Part shown: positions 1 through 8,817 of the stretch, piece after piece
How positions within the stretch are numbered: the stretch's first letter is position 1
Layout: each line of letters begins with the position of its first letter
DNA from: an uncultured Alistipes sp.
Lineage (GTDB): Bacteria; Bacteroidota; Bacteroidia; Bacteroidales; Rikenellaceae
DNA length: 53,617 bases
Reading direction: 5' to 3'
Assembly (NCBI GenBank): GCA_944322375.1
Contig: CALUOX010000004.1
Location: forward strand, 1-53,617
Translations under genes and position numbers: made by a program
The notes under the pieces: model-generated
Database searches by the model: none
The model's input: only the letters and a program-made list of their open reading frames with translations
Told to the model about the DNA's origin: nothing

Positions 1-2141
1 GGGTGAATCTCCATGAACACGATCCCCGTACGGGTCATGCGGTCAGCGAGGAGCTGCTCCTGCAGGACATGCTGTTGATGAAGGCGCACAATGTCAATGC
101 GATCCGCACGTGCCACTATCCGCAGCAGCGGCGCTTCTATGAATTGTGCGACTCCCTGGGCTTCTATGTTTACAGCGAGGCCAATATCGAGAGTCACGGC
201 ATGGGCTACAAACTCGACAAGGGGCGGACGCTGGGCAACAATCGCGACTGGTGGCCGGCACACGAGGCGCGGGTGCGCAACATGTACGAGAGGTGCCGCA
301 ACTATCCCTGCGTGACGCTGTTCTCTCCGGCCAACGAGTCGGGCAACGGCTACAACTTCTACAAGGCCTACGAGTGGCTCGAAGCGCGTGAAAAGGGTGC
401 CGGACGGATGAATCGTCCGATCTGCTACGAACGGGCCCAGTGGGAGTGGAATACCGACCTGTTCGTGCCGATGTATCCGACGACGGCGATGTTGGAGAAG
501 TGGGGCCGCGAAGGGACGGACCGGCCCGTCGTGCCGTGCGAATATTCGCATGCGATGGGCAACTCGAACGGTTCGCTGTGGCTGCAGTGGCAGACGATCT
601 ACAAATATCCCAATCTGCAGGGCGGATTCATCTGGGACTGGGTGGATCAGGGTTTTGCCGCAACCGATGCCGTAGGCCGGAACTTCTGGACCTATGGCGG
701 TGACTATGGCGACCGCATGCCGAGCGACGGCAATTTCTGCTGCAACGGGCTTGTTTCGCCCGACCGTATGCCCCATCCCGCGCTGGTTGAGGTGCGTTAT
801 GCCTATGCCGATATCGCTTTTGCACCGGTTGATGCGGCTGCCGGACGCTTCACGGTCGGGAACCGTTTCTATTTCAAGACGCTCGACGACTATGAGATCT
901 GTTATGCGGTTGAGGCCGATGGCGAAGCCGTGCGTTGCGGCACCCTGCATCTGCAAACCGCACCGCAGCAGTGCGATACGGTCAGCGTAGCGGTCGGACG
1001 CATCAGGGAGGGGCGCAACTGCTGTCTGCGTGTGCAGGCGCGTACCCGTGTTGCGCAGCCGGGGCTTCCGGCTGGTACGATCGTTGCCGAAGAGCAGTTC
1101 CCGATACGGAAAGGCTCCCTTCCGGCTTATAGGCGCGACGGGAAGGAGCTGACAATGATTTTGCCCGGATACGTCATGGAATGCGGCATCGGCGGATGTG
1201 TGGCGCGTAAGATGGCGGGCGGAAAATTTACGATCGAAAATGAACATGTGCAATTCACCGTTGATGAGACGACGGGTGACGTGTTGAGCTATGCGGTCGA
1301 TGGCAAAGAGCTGCTGGCCGACGGCTTCGGTATCCGGCCCAACTTCTGGCGCGCTCCCGTCGATAACGATTACGGCGACGGCATGCCCCTGCGCACGCAG
1401 ATGTGGAAAGAGGCATCGGCTGCAAAGGCCGTTTCCGTCTCGGAGAGCGAGGCCGAAGGCGATGCGATGGCGGTCAAGGTGACCTATGCCTACGCGGGCG
1501 GAAACGGATTGGATGTGATCTACACGGTCCATCCGTCGGGTGCGGTTCATGTCGGCATGCACTTCACAGCCGGCAGGGAGGCCGTTCCGGAGATGCCGCG
1601 CTACGGCATGCGTTTCCGGCTTCCGTCCGACATGGATGCCTTTACCTATTTCGGCCGCGGCCCGCAGGAGAACTATTGGGACCGCAAGGCCGGGACATTC
1701 ATGGGCCGTTATACGTCGTCGGCTGCGGCGGAGTATTTCCCCTACGTGCGGCCGCAGGAGACGGGACACCATTGCGATACGGAGTGGATCGACTTCGGCC
1801 GGCTGCTGATCGTGGCCGATTCGACGATGGAGTTCAATGCACTGCGCTGTACGGTGGAGGATCTCGACGGCGAAGAGGCTGTCGGCCGCGACTACCAGTG
1901 GCCGAACTGGACGAAGCAGGATGCGAACGATCCGGCGAAGGGCCGCAACGTGAAACGTCGGCAGACGCATTTGAACGATGTCCCGGTGCGGGATTTTGTC
2001 GAGGTATGTCTCGATTACCGCCAGACGGGTGTGGGCGGTTACGACAGTTGGGGGAAACGTCCCGAAGAGAGCGTAACGCTCCGCACGGAGAAACTTCGCG
2101 ACTGGGGCTTCACGCTTGTGCCCGAGCGTGCAAGGAGATAG
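1..2141 (+). CDS. lacZ: Beta-galactosidase, GH2 family (5' part cut off by window edge)
   Basis: C-terminal 713 or so residues of a LacZ-type glycoside hydrolase family 2 enzyme that hydrolyses terminal beta-galactosides. The reading frame is already open at the left edge; the GTG at position 3 is an internal Val, because the residues around it match the internal GVNRHEH-like segment of LacZ, so the true start lies outside the window. The acid/base Glu is in SPANESGNG (residue 112 of the visible part) and the nucleophile Glu in VPCEYSHAMGNSNG (residue 180), both in the TIM barrel. The immunoglobulin-like domain 4 and the Bgal_small_N beta-sandwich (GIRPNFWRAPVDNDYGDG onward) follow. It ends in TAG and is followed by a strong hairpin. 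No signal peptide can be judged. Family assignment is secure; the natural substrate could be a host or plant glycan galactoside. Confidence 0.95.
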   Translation, partial: VNLHEHDPRTGHAVSEELLLQDMLLMKAHNVNAIRTCHYPQQRRFYELCDSLGFYVYSEANIESHGMGYKLDKGRTLGNNRDWWPAHEARVRNMYERCRNYPCVTLFSPANESGNGYNFYKAYEWLEAREKGAGRMNRPICYERAQWEWNTDLFVPMYPTTAMLEKWGREGTDRPVVPCEYSHAMGNSNGSLWLQWQTIYKYPNLQGGFIWDWVDQGFAATDAVGRNFWTYGGDYGDRMPSDGNFCCNGLVSPDRMPHPALVEVRYAYADIAFAPVDAAAGRFTVGNRFYFKTLDDYEICYAVEADGEAVRCGTLHLQTAPQQCDTVSVAVGRIREGRNCCLRVQARTRVAQPGLPAGTIVAEEQFPIRKGSLPAYRRDGKELTMILPGYVMECGIGGCVARKMAGGKFTIENEHVQFTVDETTGDVLSYAVDGKELLADGFGIRPNFWRAPVDNDYGDGMPLRTQMWKEASAAKAVSVSESEAEGDAMAVKVTYAYAGGNGLDVIYTVHPSGAVHVGMHFTAGREAVPEMPRYGMRFRLPSDMDAFTYFGRGPQENYWDRKAGTFMGRYTSSAAAEYFPYVRPQETGHHCDTEWIDFGRLLIVADSTMEFNALRCTVEDLDGEEAVGRDYQWPNWTKQDANDPAKGRNVKRRQTHLNDVPVRDFVEVCLDYRQTGVGGYDSWGKRPEESVTLRTEKLRDWGFTLVPERARR

Positions 2142-2162
2142 TGCCGCGGTGAAGAATGGAAA

Positions 2163-2202
2163 GCGCCGCGCCGGAACCACATTTCGGGTTCCGGCGCGGC
2201 GC
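2163..2202 (+). terminator. Terminator-like hairpin after lacZ
   Basis: Perfect 16-bp inverted repeat (2163-2178 with 2187-2202) closing an 8-nt loop, very GC-rich, starting 21 nt after the lacZ stop and followed by CTGTTTTG. It is probably the lacZ transcription terminator, although the T-tract is weak. Confidence 0.7.
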
Positions 2203-2227
2203 CTGTTTTGACGGCAGGACGGAAAGG

Positions 2228-2500
2228 CTTGTGCCCCGATCCGGCGGTCTCGTGCCGCGATCTGACGGTCTTGTGCCCCGATCCGATGGCCTTGTGTCCC
2301 GAACCGGCGGCCTTGTGCCTCGATCCGACGGTCTTATGTCCCGATCTGACGGCCTTGTGTCCCGATCCGGCGGTCTTGTGCCTCGATCTGACGGCCTTGC
2401 GCCCCGATCCGGCGGTCTTGTGCCTCGATCTGACGGCCTTGTGTTCCGATCCGGCGGTCTCGTGCCGCGATCTGACGGTCTTGTGCCCCGATCCGATGGC
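2228..2500. repeat. 13 tandem copies of a 21-bp unit
   Basis: Thirteen back-to-back degenerate copies of a 21-bp unit (first copy CTTGTGCCCCGATCCGGCGG plus T) fill the space between the convergent lacZ and rel genes. Units 2-3 are identical to units 12-13 and unit 8 equals unit 10, and GATCCGG-type and GATCTGA-type units tend to alternate, so there is a 42-bp higher-order period. The unit length is a multiple of 3, so long frames stay open through it on both strands (LVPRSGG/LVPRSDG heptapeptides on +). I see no start signals, and the frames run antisense into rel, so I treat it as non-coding. Confidence 0.9.
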
Positions 2501-2592
2501 GCGCCCCACCCTTTTTATTGGCAGAGGTGTGCGGCTGCAACAGTAGTTACGGTTGGCCGGACGGCTTGTCTGACGCTTCCCCCCCCCGCTCT

Positions 2593-4791
2593 TTACCCGT
2601 TGACGCGGAAGGCCTTCTGTACCCCCTTGATGCGCAGAATCGCATGGATGAGGGTATCCACGACGCTCGTCGCCGGGACCTCGACATCGACCGTTCCGCT
2701 CAGCAGCCCGCCGCGCGACGTGAGATTCACCGAGCGGATGTTGAGCTTCAGGTCGCGGATGATCGTTTCGGTGATGTGGTTCGCCATGCCGGTCGTATCG
2801 GCCGCCACGATGCGGATCGCCACACGGAAGGCCCCTTCGGCGGTCGAACGCCAGCGCGCCTCGATGACACGGTAGGGGTAGTTCTCGCGCATGCGCCGTG
2901 CGTTGGGACAATCCGTGCGGTGGATCGTGATGCCCGAATTGATCGTCACGAAGCCGAAGATGTCGTCTCCCTTGATCGGGTTGCAGCAGCGGGCCAGCTT
3001 GTATTCGATCTGGTGGATGTTGTCGTCGATGATCAGTGCATCGCCCGAATGTGCGGGTCGCTGGGTGGCGTTTTGCTGCTTGGCCTGTTCGACCGCTGCG
3101 GCAGCCGCACGGCGCTCTTCATCGGCTTCGCCCGACTGCCAGCGCGTGAGGATCTCCTTGATGCTCCCCAGATCGACCTTTTGTGCCGCAATCAGGGCGT
3201 AGAGTTCCGTACCGGCCCGCAGCTTGTAGTACTTGCAGAGGTAGGCCACCGCTTCGTCGATGGTAATCGTGAATTTCCAGTTCTTGAGCTTCCGCTCCAG
3301 CTCTTCACGTCCCAGACGGGCACTCTTGGCCTGTTCTTCGCGGATGAAGGCCTTGATGCGGCTGCGGGCCTTGGCGGTCTTGACAATCGACAGCCAGTCG
3401 GATTTCGGCGTCTGGTTCTTCAGCGTGAGAATCTCGACGATATCGCCGTTGTGCAGCGGCTCCTTGATCGATACGGCGCGGCCGTTGATCTTTCCGCCCG
3501 AGCAGCTGCAGCCCAGATTGGAGTGGATGTCGAAGGCGAAATCCAGCACCGTCGCCCCTTCTGGCAGTTTGCGCAGGTCGCCGTTGGGCGTGAAGACGAA
3601 GATCTCGCTCGAGGCGGGACGCGCCTCGAAACGTTTGGCCAGGGCGTGAGGCGTATCCTCCATCAGCTCACGCAGCCGGCTGAGCCACATTTCGCTGGTC
3701 AGCGCTCCCTGATTGACTCCCTTGTAGCGCCAGTGTGCGGCAATGCCCCGTTCGGCGACGGCATCCATGCGTTCGGTGCGGATCTGGATCTCCACCCAGC
3801 GCCCGCCACCCGCCGATACGGTCGTGTGGAGCGATTCGTAGCCGTTCGATTTGGGGATCGAGATCCAGTCGCGCAGCCGTTCGGTGTTGGGGATGTAGCA
3901 GTCGGTGACAATCGAATAGACCGCCCAGCACTGCGTCTTCTCCTCCTCCGGCGGACAGTCGAGGATGATGCGCAGCGCGAAGATGTCGTAAACTCCCTCG
4001 AAGGGGACGTGCTGTTTCTGCATCTTCGACCAGATCGAGTAGATCGATTTCGTCCGGCTCTTGATGTGGTATTTGAATCCCTGCTTGTCGAGTCGTGCGA
4101 CAATGGGCTCGAGAAAACGGCTGATGAAGGTCTGACGCTCGCTTTCGGTCTCTTCGAGTTTGCGGTGGATGTGTTCGAAGGCGGCGGGTTCGAGATAACT
4201 CAGCGCGATGTCTTCGAGCTCGCTCTTGATCGAGTAGAGTCCGAGCTTGTGAGCGATCTGTGCATAGAGGTTCATGCTCTCCCAGCTCTTCTTGCGCCAT
4301 TTGTCGCGCGGAAAGATCCGCAGATTGCGCATCACCTCGAGCCGGTCGGCGAGTTTGATGAGGATCACGCGCGGGTCTTCGGAGTAGCTGACGATCAGGT
4401 CCCGGAAATTGGATGCCTGCTCTTTCGAGATCTTCAGGTGAATCTTCGAGATGTTGCTCAGCCCCACGGTGATTCCCAGCACCTCTTCGCCGAAGCGCCG
4501 GCGTATCTCCGACGTGACATCGACCAGATCGGCGGCGTCGCCCGAGGCGGCGATCCGCACGACATCGTGCAGGATGGATGCAAGTGTGGATCTGCGTCCC
4601 AGCCCGATCTCGGAGATGACGATGCATGCCACGCCGATGCCGTGATCGAGCATCGGAGAACCGTCGTACCGGGTCTTTCCCGCAAGTCGTTCGGCCGCAA
4701 AAGCCACGGCGTCATCGACAAGTTGTTGCGTCGTGGCCGAGAAGGTGTTCCTTACAAGTGTTCTCAGTTCGTCGTAACGTGTCGTATCCAT
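2593..4791 (-). CDS. RelA/SpoT-family (p)ppGpp synthetase with degenerate hydrolase domain
   Basis: Long RSH protein of 732 residues acting in the stringent response. Order: HD domain (about 30-190), synthetase domain with KSIYSIWSKM, RDWISIPKSNGYESLHT and VEIQIRT (about 220-400), TGS domain (EIFVFTPNGDLRKLPEGATV), zinc-finger-like CC segment (YKLARCCNPIKGDDI) and C-terminal ACT domain. In the HD domain H50, H75-D76 and D149 are present, but the Glu-Asp pair expected right after HDVV is Arg79-Ile80, so ppGpp hydrolysis is probably lost while synthesis looks intact. The ATG at 4791 is chosen over upstream in-frame starts because GGAGGACAAAACG precedes it and a promoter lies about 65 bp upstream. 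By residue pattern it is closer to a RelA-like synthetase than to a bifunctional SpoT/Rel. Confidence 0.93.
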   Translation of the reverse strand: MDTTRYDELRTLVRNTFSATTQQLVDDAVAFAAERLAGKTRYDGSPMLDHGIGVACIVISEIGLGRRSTLASILHDVVRIAASGDAADLVDVTSEIRRRFGEEVLGITVGLSNISKIHLKISKEQASNFRDLIVSYSEDPRVILIKLADRLEVMRNLRIFPRDKWRKKSWESMNLYAQIAHKLGLYSIKSELEDIALSYLEPAAFEHIHRKLEETESERQTFISRFLEPIVARLDKQGFKYHIKSRTKSIYSIWSKMQKQHVPFEGVYDIFALRIILDCPPEEEKTQCWAVYSIVTDCYIPNTERLRDWISIPKSNGYESLHTTVSAGGGRWVEIQIRTERMDAVAERGIAAHWRYKGVNQGALTSEMWLSRLRELMEDTPHALAKRFEARPASSEIFVFTPNGDLRKLPEGATVLDFAFDIHSNLGCSCSGGKINGRAVSIKEPLHNGDIVEILTLKNQTPKSDWLSIVKTAKARSRIKAFIREEQAKSARLGREELERKLKNWKFTITIDEAVAYLCKYYKLRAGTELYALIAAQKVDLGSIKEILTRWQSGEADEERRAAAAAVEQAKQQNATQRPAHSGDALIIDDNIHQIEYKLARCCNPIKGDDIFGFVTINSGITIHRTDCPNARRMRENYPYRVIEARWRSTAEGAFRVAIRIVAADTTGMANHITETIIRDLKLNIRSVNLTSRGGLLSGTVDVEVPATSVVDTLIHAILRIKGVQKAFRVNG

Positions 4792-4813
4792 CGTTTTGTC
4801 CTCCCAGATTTGC

Positions 4814-4862
4814 AGCGGTGAATTCACCGCTCTCCCTTTAGAAAGGGAACGCAACAAAGTTA
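4814..4862 (-). promoter_or_regulatory. rel promoter and two leader hairpins
   Basis: On the minus strand TAACTTTG (4855-4862) matches the Bacteroidetes -7 consensus TAnnTTTG. The short leader then holds a 7-bp hairpin with a 2-nt loop (4833-4848) and a perfect 18-bp palindrome (4814-4831), ending just before the ribosome-binding site GGGAGGAC. No clear -33 TTTG was found. Confidence 0.55.
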
Positions 4863-5071
4863 CGGAAATTTTGCGATACCTTGTACGCTGTCGGACGGCA
4901 AGGCGTTTTTTCTGGCTTCGACATGCGGTTCCGTGCTCTCCTCCTTTCGGGGATGAGCCGGGACGGGGGTGCAGCCTGCGGGATGGCCGGACGGCGCGGT
5001 TTTTGTTCCGGAGGGGGGGGTGAAAAGGAGAAAAAGCGTTGTCCGATGATACATGCAATCGATTTTATCGT

Positions 5072-5079
5072 TACATTTG
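5072..5079 (+). promoter_or_regulatory. Putative -7 element of the hemolysin III gene
   Basis: TACATTTG fits TAnnTTTG and lies 23 nt before the chosen ATG, giving a very short leader. No convincing -33 element was seen. Confidence 0.4.
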
Positions 5080-5102
5080 GCCGGAGAACCATCGAGAAGT
5101 AC

Positions 5103-5759
5103 ATGATGAATGCGAACAAGCAACCGATGTACGTGCCGACCGTCGGTGAAGAGATCGCCAATGCGGTATCGCATGGCGTAATGGTCTGTTTGACCCTCGC
5201 GGCGCTGCCCTATGCCGCCGTACATGCCTATGTACATGCGGGGAGGCTTGCGGCCTTTGCGACGAGTATTTTTGTCATCTCGCTGCTGTTGATGTTCCTC
5301 GGTTCGACGCTCTACCATTCGATGCATCCGGCGTCGCTGCACAAGGAGGTCTTTCATATCCTTGACCATATCTTCATCTACGTGGCCATTGCCGGCACCT
5401 ACACCCCGATTGCCCTGTCGGTCATCGGCGGCTGGCAGGGAATCTTCATCACCGTGCTGCAATGGGCCATGGTGCTCTTCGGCATCATCTACAAGTCGTT
5501 GTCGCGGCGTTCGATTCCGGCCGTGAGCCTGACGATCTATCTGGTGATGGGGTGGACGATTCTCTTTTTCATGCCGCTCTTCGTGCGTCATGCTTCGGTC
5601 CCCCTGCTGGTGCTGATCGCCGTCGGAGGGGTCCTGTACACGGTGGGTGCATGGGTCTATGCCCGCAAGGGGTTTCGCTATCACCACATGGTCTGGCATC
5701 TGCTGATCAATCTGGCGGCCGTCTGCCATTTCGTCGCCATCGTCTTTTATCTTTATTGA
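5103..5759 (+). CDS. Hemolysin III family (PAQR-like) membrane protein
   Basis: A 218-residue protein with seven predicted hydrophobic segments, the usual size for the YqfA/hemolysin III family within the PAQR superfamily. Family signatures are present: GSTLYHSM, HILDHIFIYVAIAGTYTPI and the C-terminal YHHMVWHLLINLAAVCHF, which supply the conserved Ser, Asp and His residues thought to bind a metal in the membrane. ATG codons sit at 5103 and 5106; the longer frame starting at 4881 has a low-complexity N-terminus unlike the family and precedes the likely promoter. It is divergent from rel. Function in bacteria is not well defined; lipid or ceramide hydrolase-like activity is only an analogy to PAQR proteins. 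Confidence 0.88.
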   Translation: MMNANKQPMYVPTVGEEIANAVSHGVMVCLTLAALPYAAVHAYVHAGRLAAFATSIFVISLLLMFLGSTLYHSMHPASLHKEVFHILDHIFIYVAIAGTYTPIALSVIGGWQGIFITVLQWAMVLFGIIYKSLSRRSIPAVSLTIYLVMGWTILFFMPLFVRHASVPLLVLIAVGGVLYTVGAWVYARKGFRYHHMVWHLLINLAAVCHFVAIVFYLY

Positions 5760-5800
5760 GCGCCTATTGAGCTATTGAGCGCCGGCTGATATTGAGCGCC
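5752..5800 (+). repeat. Short repeats of TATTGAGCGCC at a gene end
   Basis: TATTGAGCGCC occurs three times, plus one shortened TATTGAGC, within 50 bp. The first copy contains the TGA stop of the hemolysin III gene. This looks like local slippage duplication of the gene's last bases. Confidence 0.75.
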
Positions 5801-6227
5801 GCTGAACCCGTCGGGTGCAACCGAGCCTTCCCGACGTGGATCCGTCTGCCGGTCCGGCATGAGGGGCAACCGGCGGATCTTCCTCGTAAACCTGCGGGTC
5901 TCCTCCATGGAGCTCTTGTGACCGGACGATGCCGTTCCGCTCATTTCCCTCCCGTCCTGTCCCCTCCCGTTTCGCTTCGCTTCGCGGAGCGGGATTCACA
6001 GACCCTGCAGCCGGATCGGGCTCCTCCGGTCCGGTTCGGCAGACCGTTTTGCCGTGGCGGAGTCCTTCCTGAACCGATCTTCCGTCGATCTGAGCATCGG
6101 CTTTTGTTGGCGCAGGGGGGGGAGAGAACGGCAGGAAAAGTGTATCTCTCCGAAGTGTCGGCCGCCGTGTTAAGTTTGCGTTAAGGAATTCTTACCATAC
6201 CGTTAATTTTTCGATGCGGCCCGTGAG
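5801..6227. other. Intergenic region with no gene seen
   Basis: About 430 bp between the hemolysin III gene and the phosphate transporter. Frames here have unnatural composition and no family resemblance. It contains a G8 run at 6115-6122. No hairpin terminator stands out. Confidence 0.6.
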
Positions 6228-6244
6228 ATGGCGTTTTTTCGTCC

Positions 6245-6252
6245 TAAATTTG
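6245..6252 (+). promoter_or_regulatory. Putative -7 element of the phosphate transporter gene
   Basis: TAAATTTG matches TAnnTTTG exactly, 20 nt before the ATG at 6273. Transcription from here would exclude the in-frame upstream ATG at 6228 and so supports the 6273 start. The -33 element is not clear. Confidence 0.5.
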
Positions 6253-6272
6253 TGCTGCAAATCAATGGATAT

Positions 6273-8510
6273 ATGGACCCGATTTACACCGCGATCATTG
6301 TCATTCTGGCATTTCTGGCCGTTTCCGGCCTTTTTGTGGGTGTCACCAACGACGCCGTGAATTTCCTCAATTCGGCCATCGGCTCGAAAGCCGCCTCCCG
6401 ACGGACGATCCTGATTGTCGCTTCGGTGGGCATTCTGATCGGTACGATCACGTCGAGCGGCATGATGGAGGTCGCCCGCAGCGGCATGTTCGATCCCGCG
6501 CAGTTCACCTTTCATGAAGTCATCCTGCTCTATCTGGGCGTGATGTTCGCAAACATCATTCTGATAGACCTCTATAACTCCTGGGGATTGCCTACGTCAA
6601 CGACCGTTTCGTTGATCTTCTGCCTTCTGGGCGCCGCCGTTGCCGTCTCGACGAGCAAGATCGCCGGCAGTGACGCTTTGACGATGGGAGACCTCGGACA
6701 ATTCATCCATTCGGGACGGGCACTGGGAATCGTTGCCGCGATCCTGCTGTCGGTGGTTATTTCGCTGACGGTCGGTACAATCGCCATGTACATCTCGCGT
6801 CTGATCTTTTCGTTCCGCTACACGCGGGCGCTGCGCCGTTACGGTGCGTTGTGGTGCGGGGCTTCGCTCACGGCTATCGTCTATTTCGCGCTTTTCAAGG
6901 GGCTCAAACACACCCTTTCCCATACGGCGTTCATTCATATGGTCGAGGAGCATATTCTGCTGGCGGTTCTCTGCTGCTGGATCGTATGCAGCCTGATCCT
7001 CTTTTTCATGCAGCGGTTCCGGATCAATATCCTGCGTATCACGATTCTGGGCGGTACGTTCGCCCTTGCGCTCGCATTTGCCGGCAACGACCTCGTGAAC
7101 TTTATCGGTGTCCCGATTGCAGGCTGGGATGCCTTCAAGATCGCACAGGCTACCGGAGATCCGTCGATGACGATGGAGGCTCTCAACGAGAACGTGCCGA
7201 CCAATTTCATTTTCCTGCTGGGCGCGGGAGGAATCATGATCCTTACCTTGTGGATCTCGCGCAAGGCCATGCACGTTACCGAAACCGAGCTTTCGCTGGC
7301 CAGCCAGAACGATGAGCAGGAGCAGCGCGAATACGGCTCCTCGGCCTTTGCACGAACCATCGTTCGCGCGACGCTCAGTGCCAACCATGCCGTAGATCGG
7401 GTTGTCCCCAAACGTGTGCGCGAAGCGGTCTCGCGGCGTTTCGAAGTGGTCGATATCGAACATACGGGTGCGCCGTTCGACATGATCCGCGCGACGGTAA
7501 ATCTTACGACGTCCGCGTTGCTGATCGCCCTGGCGACATCGTTCAAGCTGCCGCTCTCAACGACCTATGTGACTTTCATGGTCGCAATGGGTTCCTCGCT
7601 GGCCGACCGTGCCTGGGGCCGTGAAACGGCCGTATATCGCATCTCGGGCGTGATGACCGTTGTCGCGGGGTGGTTCGTGACAGCCGTCGGCGGGTTCATC
7701 ATCGCCTACATCGTCGGGCTGGCGCTCGTTTATGGCGGAACACCGGTGCTTATTCTGCTGACGGTACTGGCCGGTTACATGCTTATTCACAGCAATTTCA
7801 TCAAGAAACAGAAAGATTCGATCATTGCAAAGACTGTCGTGACGCAGGAGAATGTCGTTGAAGAGATTGCAACGGGGGTGAGTACGACGATCAATGCGGC
7901 CACGCGGATCTACGACCGGACGTTGCTGGCGGTCTTCAAGGAGAACCGGAAGGTGCTGCGTGATCTGAACCGTGAGGCGACGGAGTTGTATGACCAGATG
8001 CATGAGAAGAAATACCGCATGATGTCCACGTTGCGGGACCTGCGTGATACGGATCTCGATACGGCGCAGTACTATGTCCAGGTGGTGGACTACCTCAATG
8101 AACTGACCAAGTCGCTCGCGCACATCGTGCGTCCGGCGTTCGATCACATCGACAACAATCACGAGGGGCTGACACGCGAGCAGACGACGGATCTGATCCG
8201 CGTCGGAGACGAGGTGGAGAGTATCTATCGGCGAATCAACGCCATGCTTACGAGCAACGACTTCGGAGACATCGACCTCGTGCTTTCGATGCGCGACCGC
8301 CTGTTCGAGACGATCTCGGATGCCATCAAGAGCGAGTTGAAGCGGCTTAACAGTGCCGGGAAGAGCAGTACGAAGGCGAGCATGCTCTATCTTACGATTC
8401 TGAACGAGACGCGGACGATGGTTCTTCAGTTGCGGAATCTGCTGAAGGCACAGCGACACTTCCTTGAAACGAGAGGGGTGATCAAGAGCTGGCTCTACTA
8501 TTCGAAGTGA
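6273..8510 (+). CDS. PiT-family inorganic phosphate transporter with C-terminal PhoU-like domain
   Basis: A 745-residue inner-membrane protein. The N-terminal about 520 residues form the PiT permease, with the two family repeats visible as FVGVTNDAVNFLNSAIGSKA near the start and FAGNDLVNFIGVPIAGWDAF midway; these Asn-Asp motifs bind phosphate with a coupling cation. The last about 220 residues are soluble, helical and rich in charged heptads (ENRKVLRDLNREATELYDQM), like a PhoU/DUF47 accessory domain fused in cis. Classical PiT permeases are near 500 residues, so this is the long Bacteroidetes form. No pst genes are nearby. The start at 6273 is chosen from the promoter position; 6228 would add 15 residues. 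Confidence 0.92.
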   Translation: MDPIYTAIIVILAFLAVSGLFVGVTNDAVNFLNSAIGSKAASRRTILIVASVGILIGTITSSGMMEVARSGMFDPAQFTFHEVILLYLGVMFANIILIDLYNSWGLPTSTTVSLIFCLLGAAVAVSTSKIAGSDALTMGDLGQFIHSGRALGIVAAILLSVVISLTVGTIAMYISRLIFSFRYTRALRRYGALWCGASLTAIVYFALFKGLKHTLSHTAFIHMVEEHILLAVLCCWIVCSLILFFMQRFRINILRITILGGTFALALAFAGNDLVNFIGVPIAGWDAFKIAQATGDPSMTMEALNENVPTNFIFLLGAGGIMILTLWISRKAMHVTETELSLASQNDEQEQREYGSSAFARTIVRATLSANHAVDRVVPKRVREAVSRRFEVVDIEHTGAPFDMIRATVNLTTSALLIALATSFKLPLSTTYVTFMVAMGSSLADRAWGRETAVYRISGVMTVVAGWFVTAVGGFIIAYIVGLALVYGGTPVLILLTVLAGYMLIHSNFIKKQKDSIIAKTVVTQENVVEEIATGVSTTINAATRIYDRTLLAVFKENRKVLRDLNREATELYDQMHEKKYRMMSTLRDLRDTDLDTAQYYVQVVDYLNELTKSLAHIVRPAFDHIDNNHEGLTREQTTDLIRVGDEVESIYRRINAMLTSNDFGDIDLVLSMRDRLFETISDAIKSELKRLNSAGKSSTKASMLYLTILNETRTMVLQLRNLLKAQRHFLETRGVIKSWLYYSK

Positions 8511-8540
8511 CGGAAAGTAGGATTTGAAGGTTGAAATTTT

Positions 8541-8598
8541 TATCTTTGCGGAACGGACATCCTCCGATCCGGCAGGCGTCCGATGTGCAGTCGGACGC
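8541..8598 (+). promoter_or_regulatory. Putative promoter and hairpin between the transporter and DUF4924 genes
   Basis: TATCTTTG at 8541-8548 matches TAnnTTTG. A perfect 8-bp stem (8576-8583 with 8591-8598) followed by TTTGGTTT comes about 30 nt later. It could be a leader hairpin or attenuator of the downstream gene, or a terminator for readthrough from the transporter gene. The remaining leader up to 8817 holds a G8 run. Confidence 0.4.
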
Positions 8599-8817
8599 TT
8601 TGGTTTGAATTTTGGGGGTGGAAGGATCCTGAGACGGCCCGATTCCGGGCGGACGGTTTGAAGAGCCGTATGCTGAGGTGAACGGGTGCGGCCGGAGCTG
8701 AAGGACGGCTTCCGAAAGAAGCCGATTTCGTCATGACGGCGAAGGGGGGGGAGGTGGAAGAAGTGAGGTTTTTTGGGATGCCGGAAGCGGCGTAGTATCG
8801 AAAAAAAGGAGTGATCT

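Noticed and set aside
2039-2911. Long open frames (up to 290 codons minus, 239 codons plus) across the 21-bp repeat
   Set aside because: They stay open because the unit is 21 bp, overlap lacZ or rel out of frame, and lack start signals.
2518-4821. 767-codon open frame on plus opposite rel
   Set aside because: Antisense shadow of the high-GC rel gene; composition is unnatural and no domain is visible.
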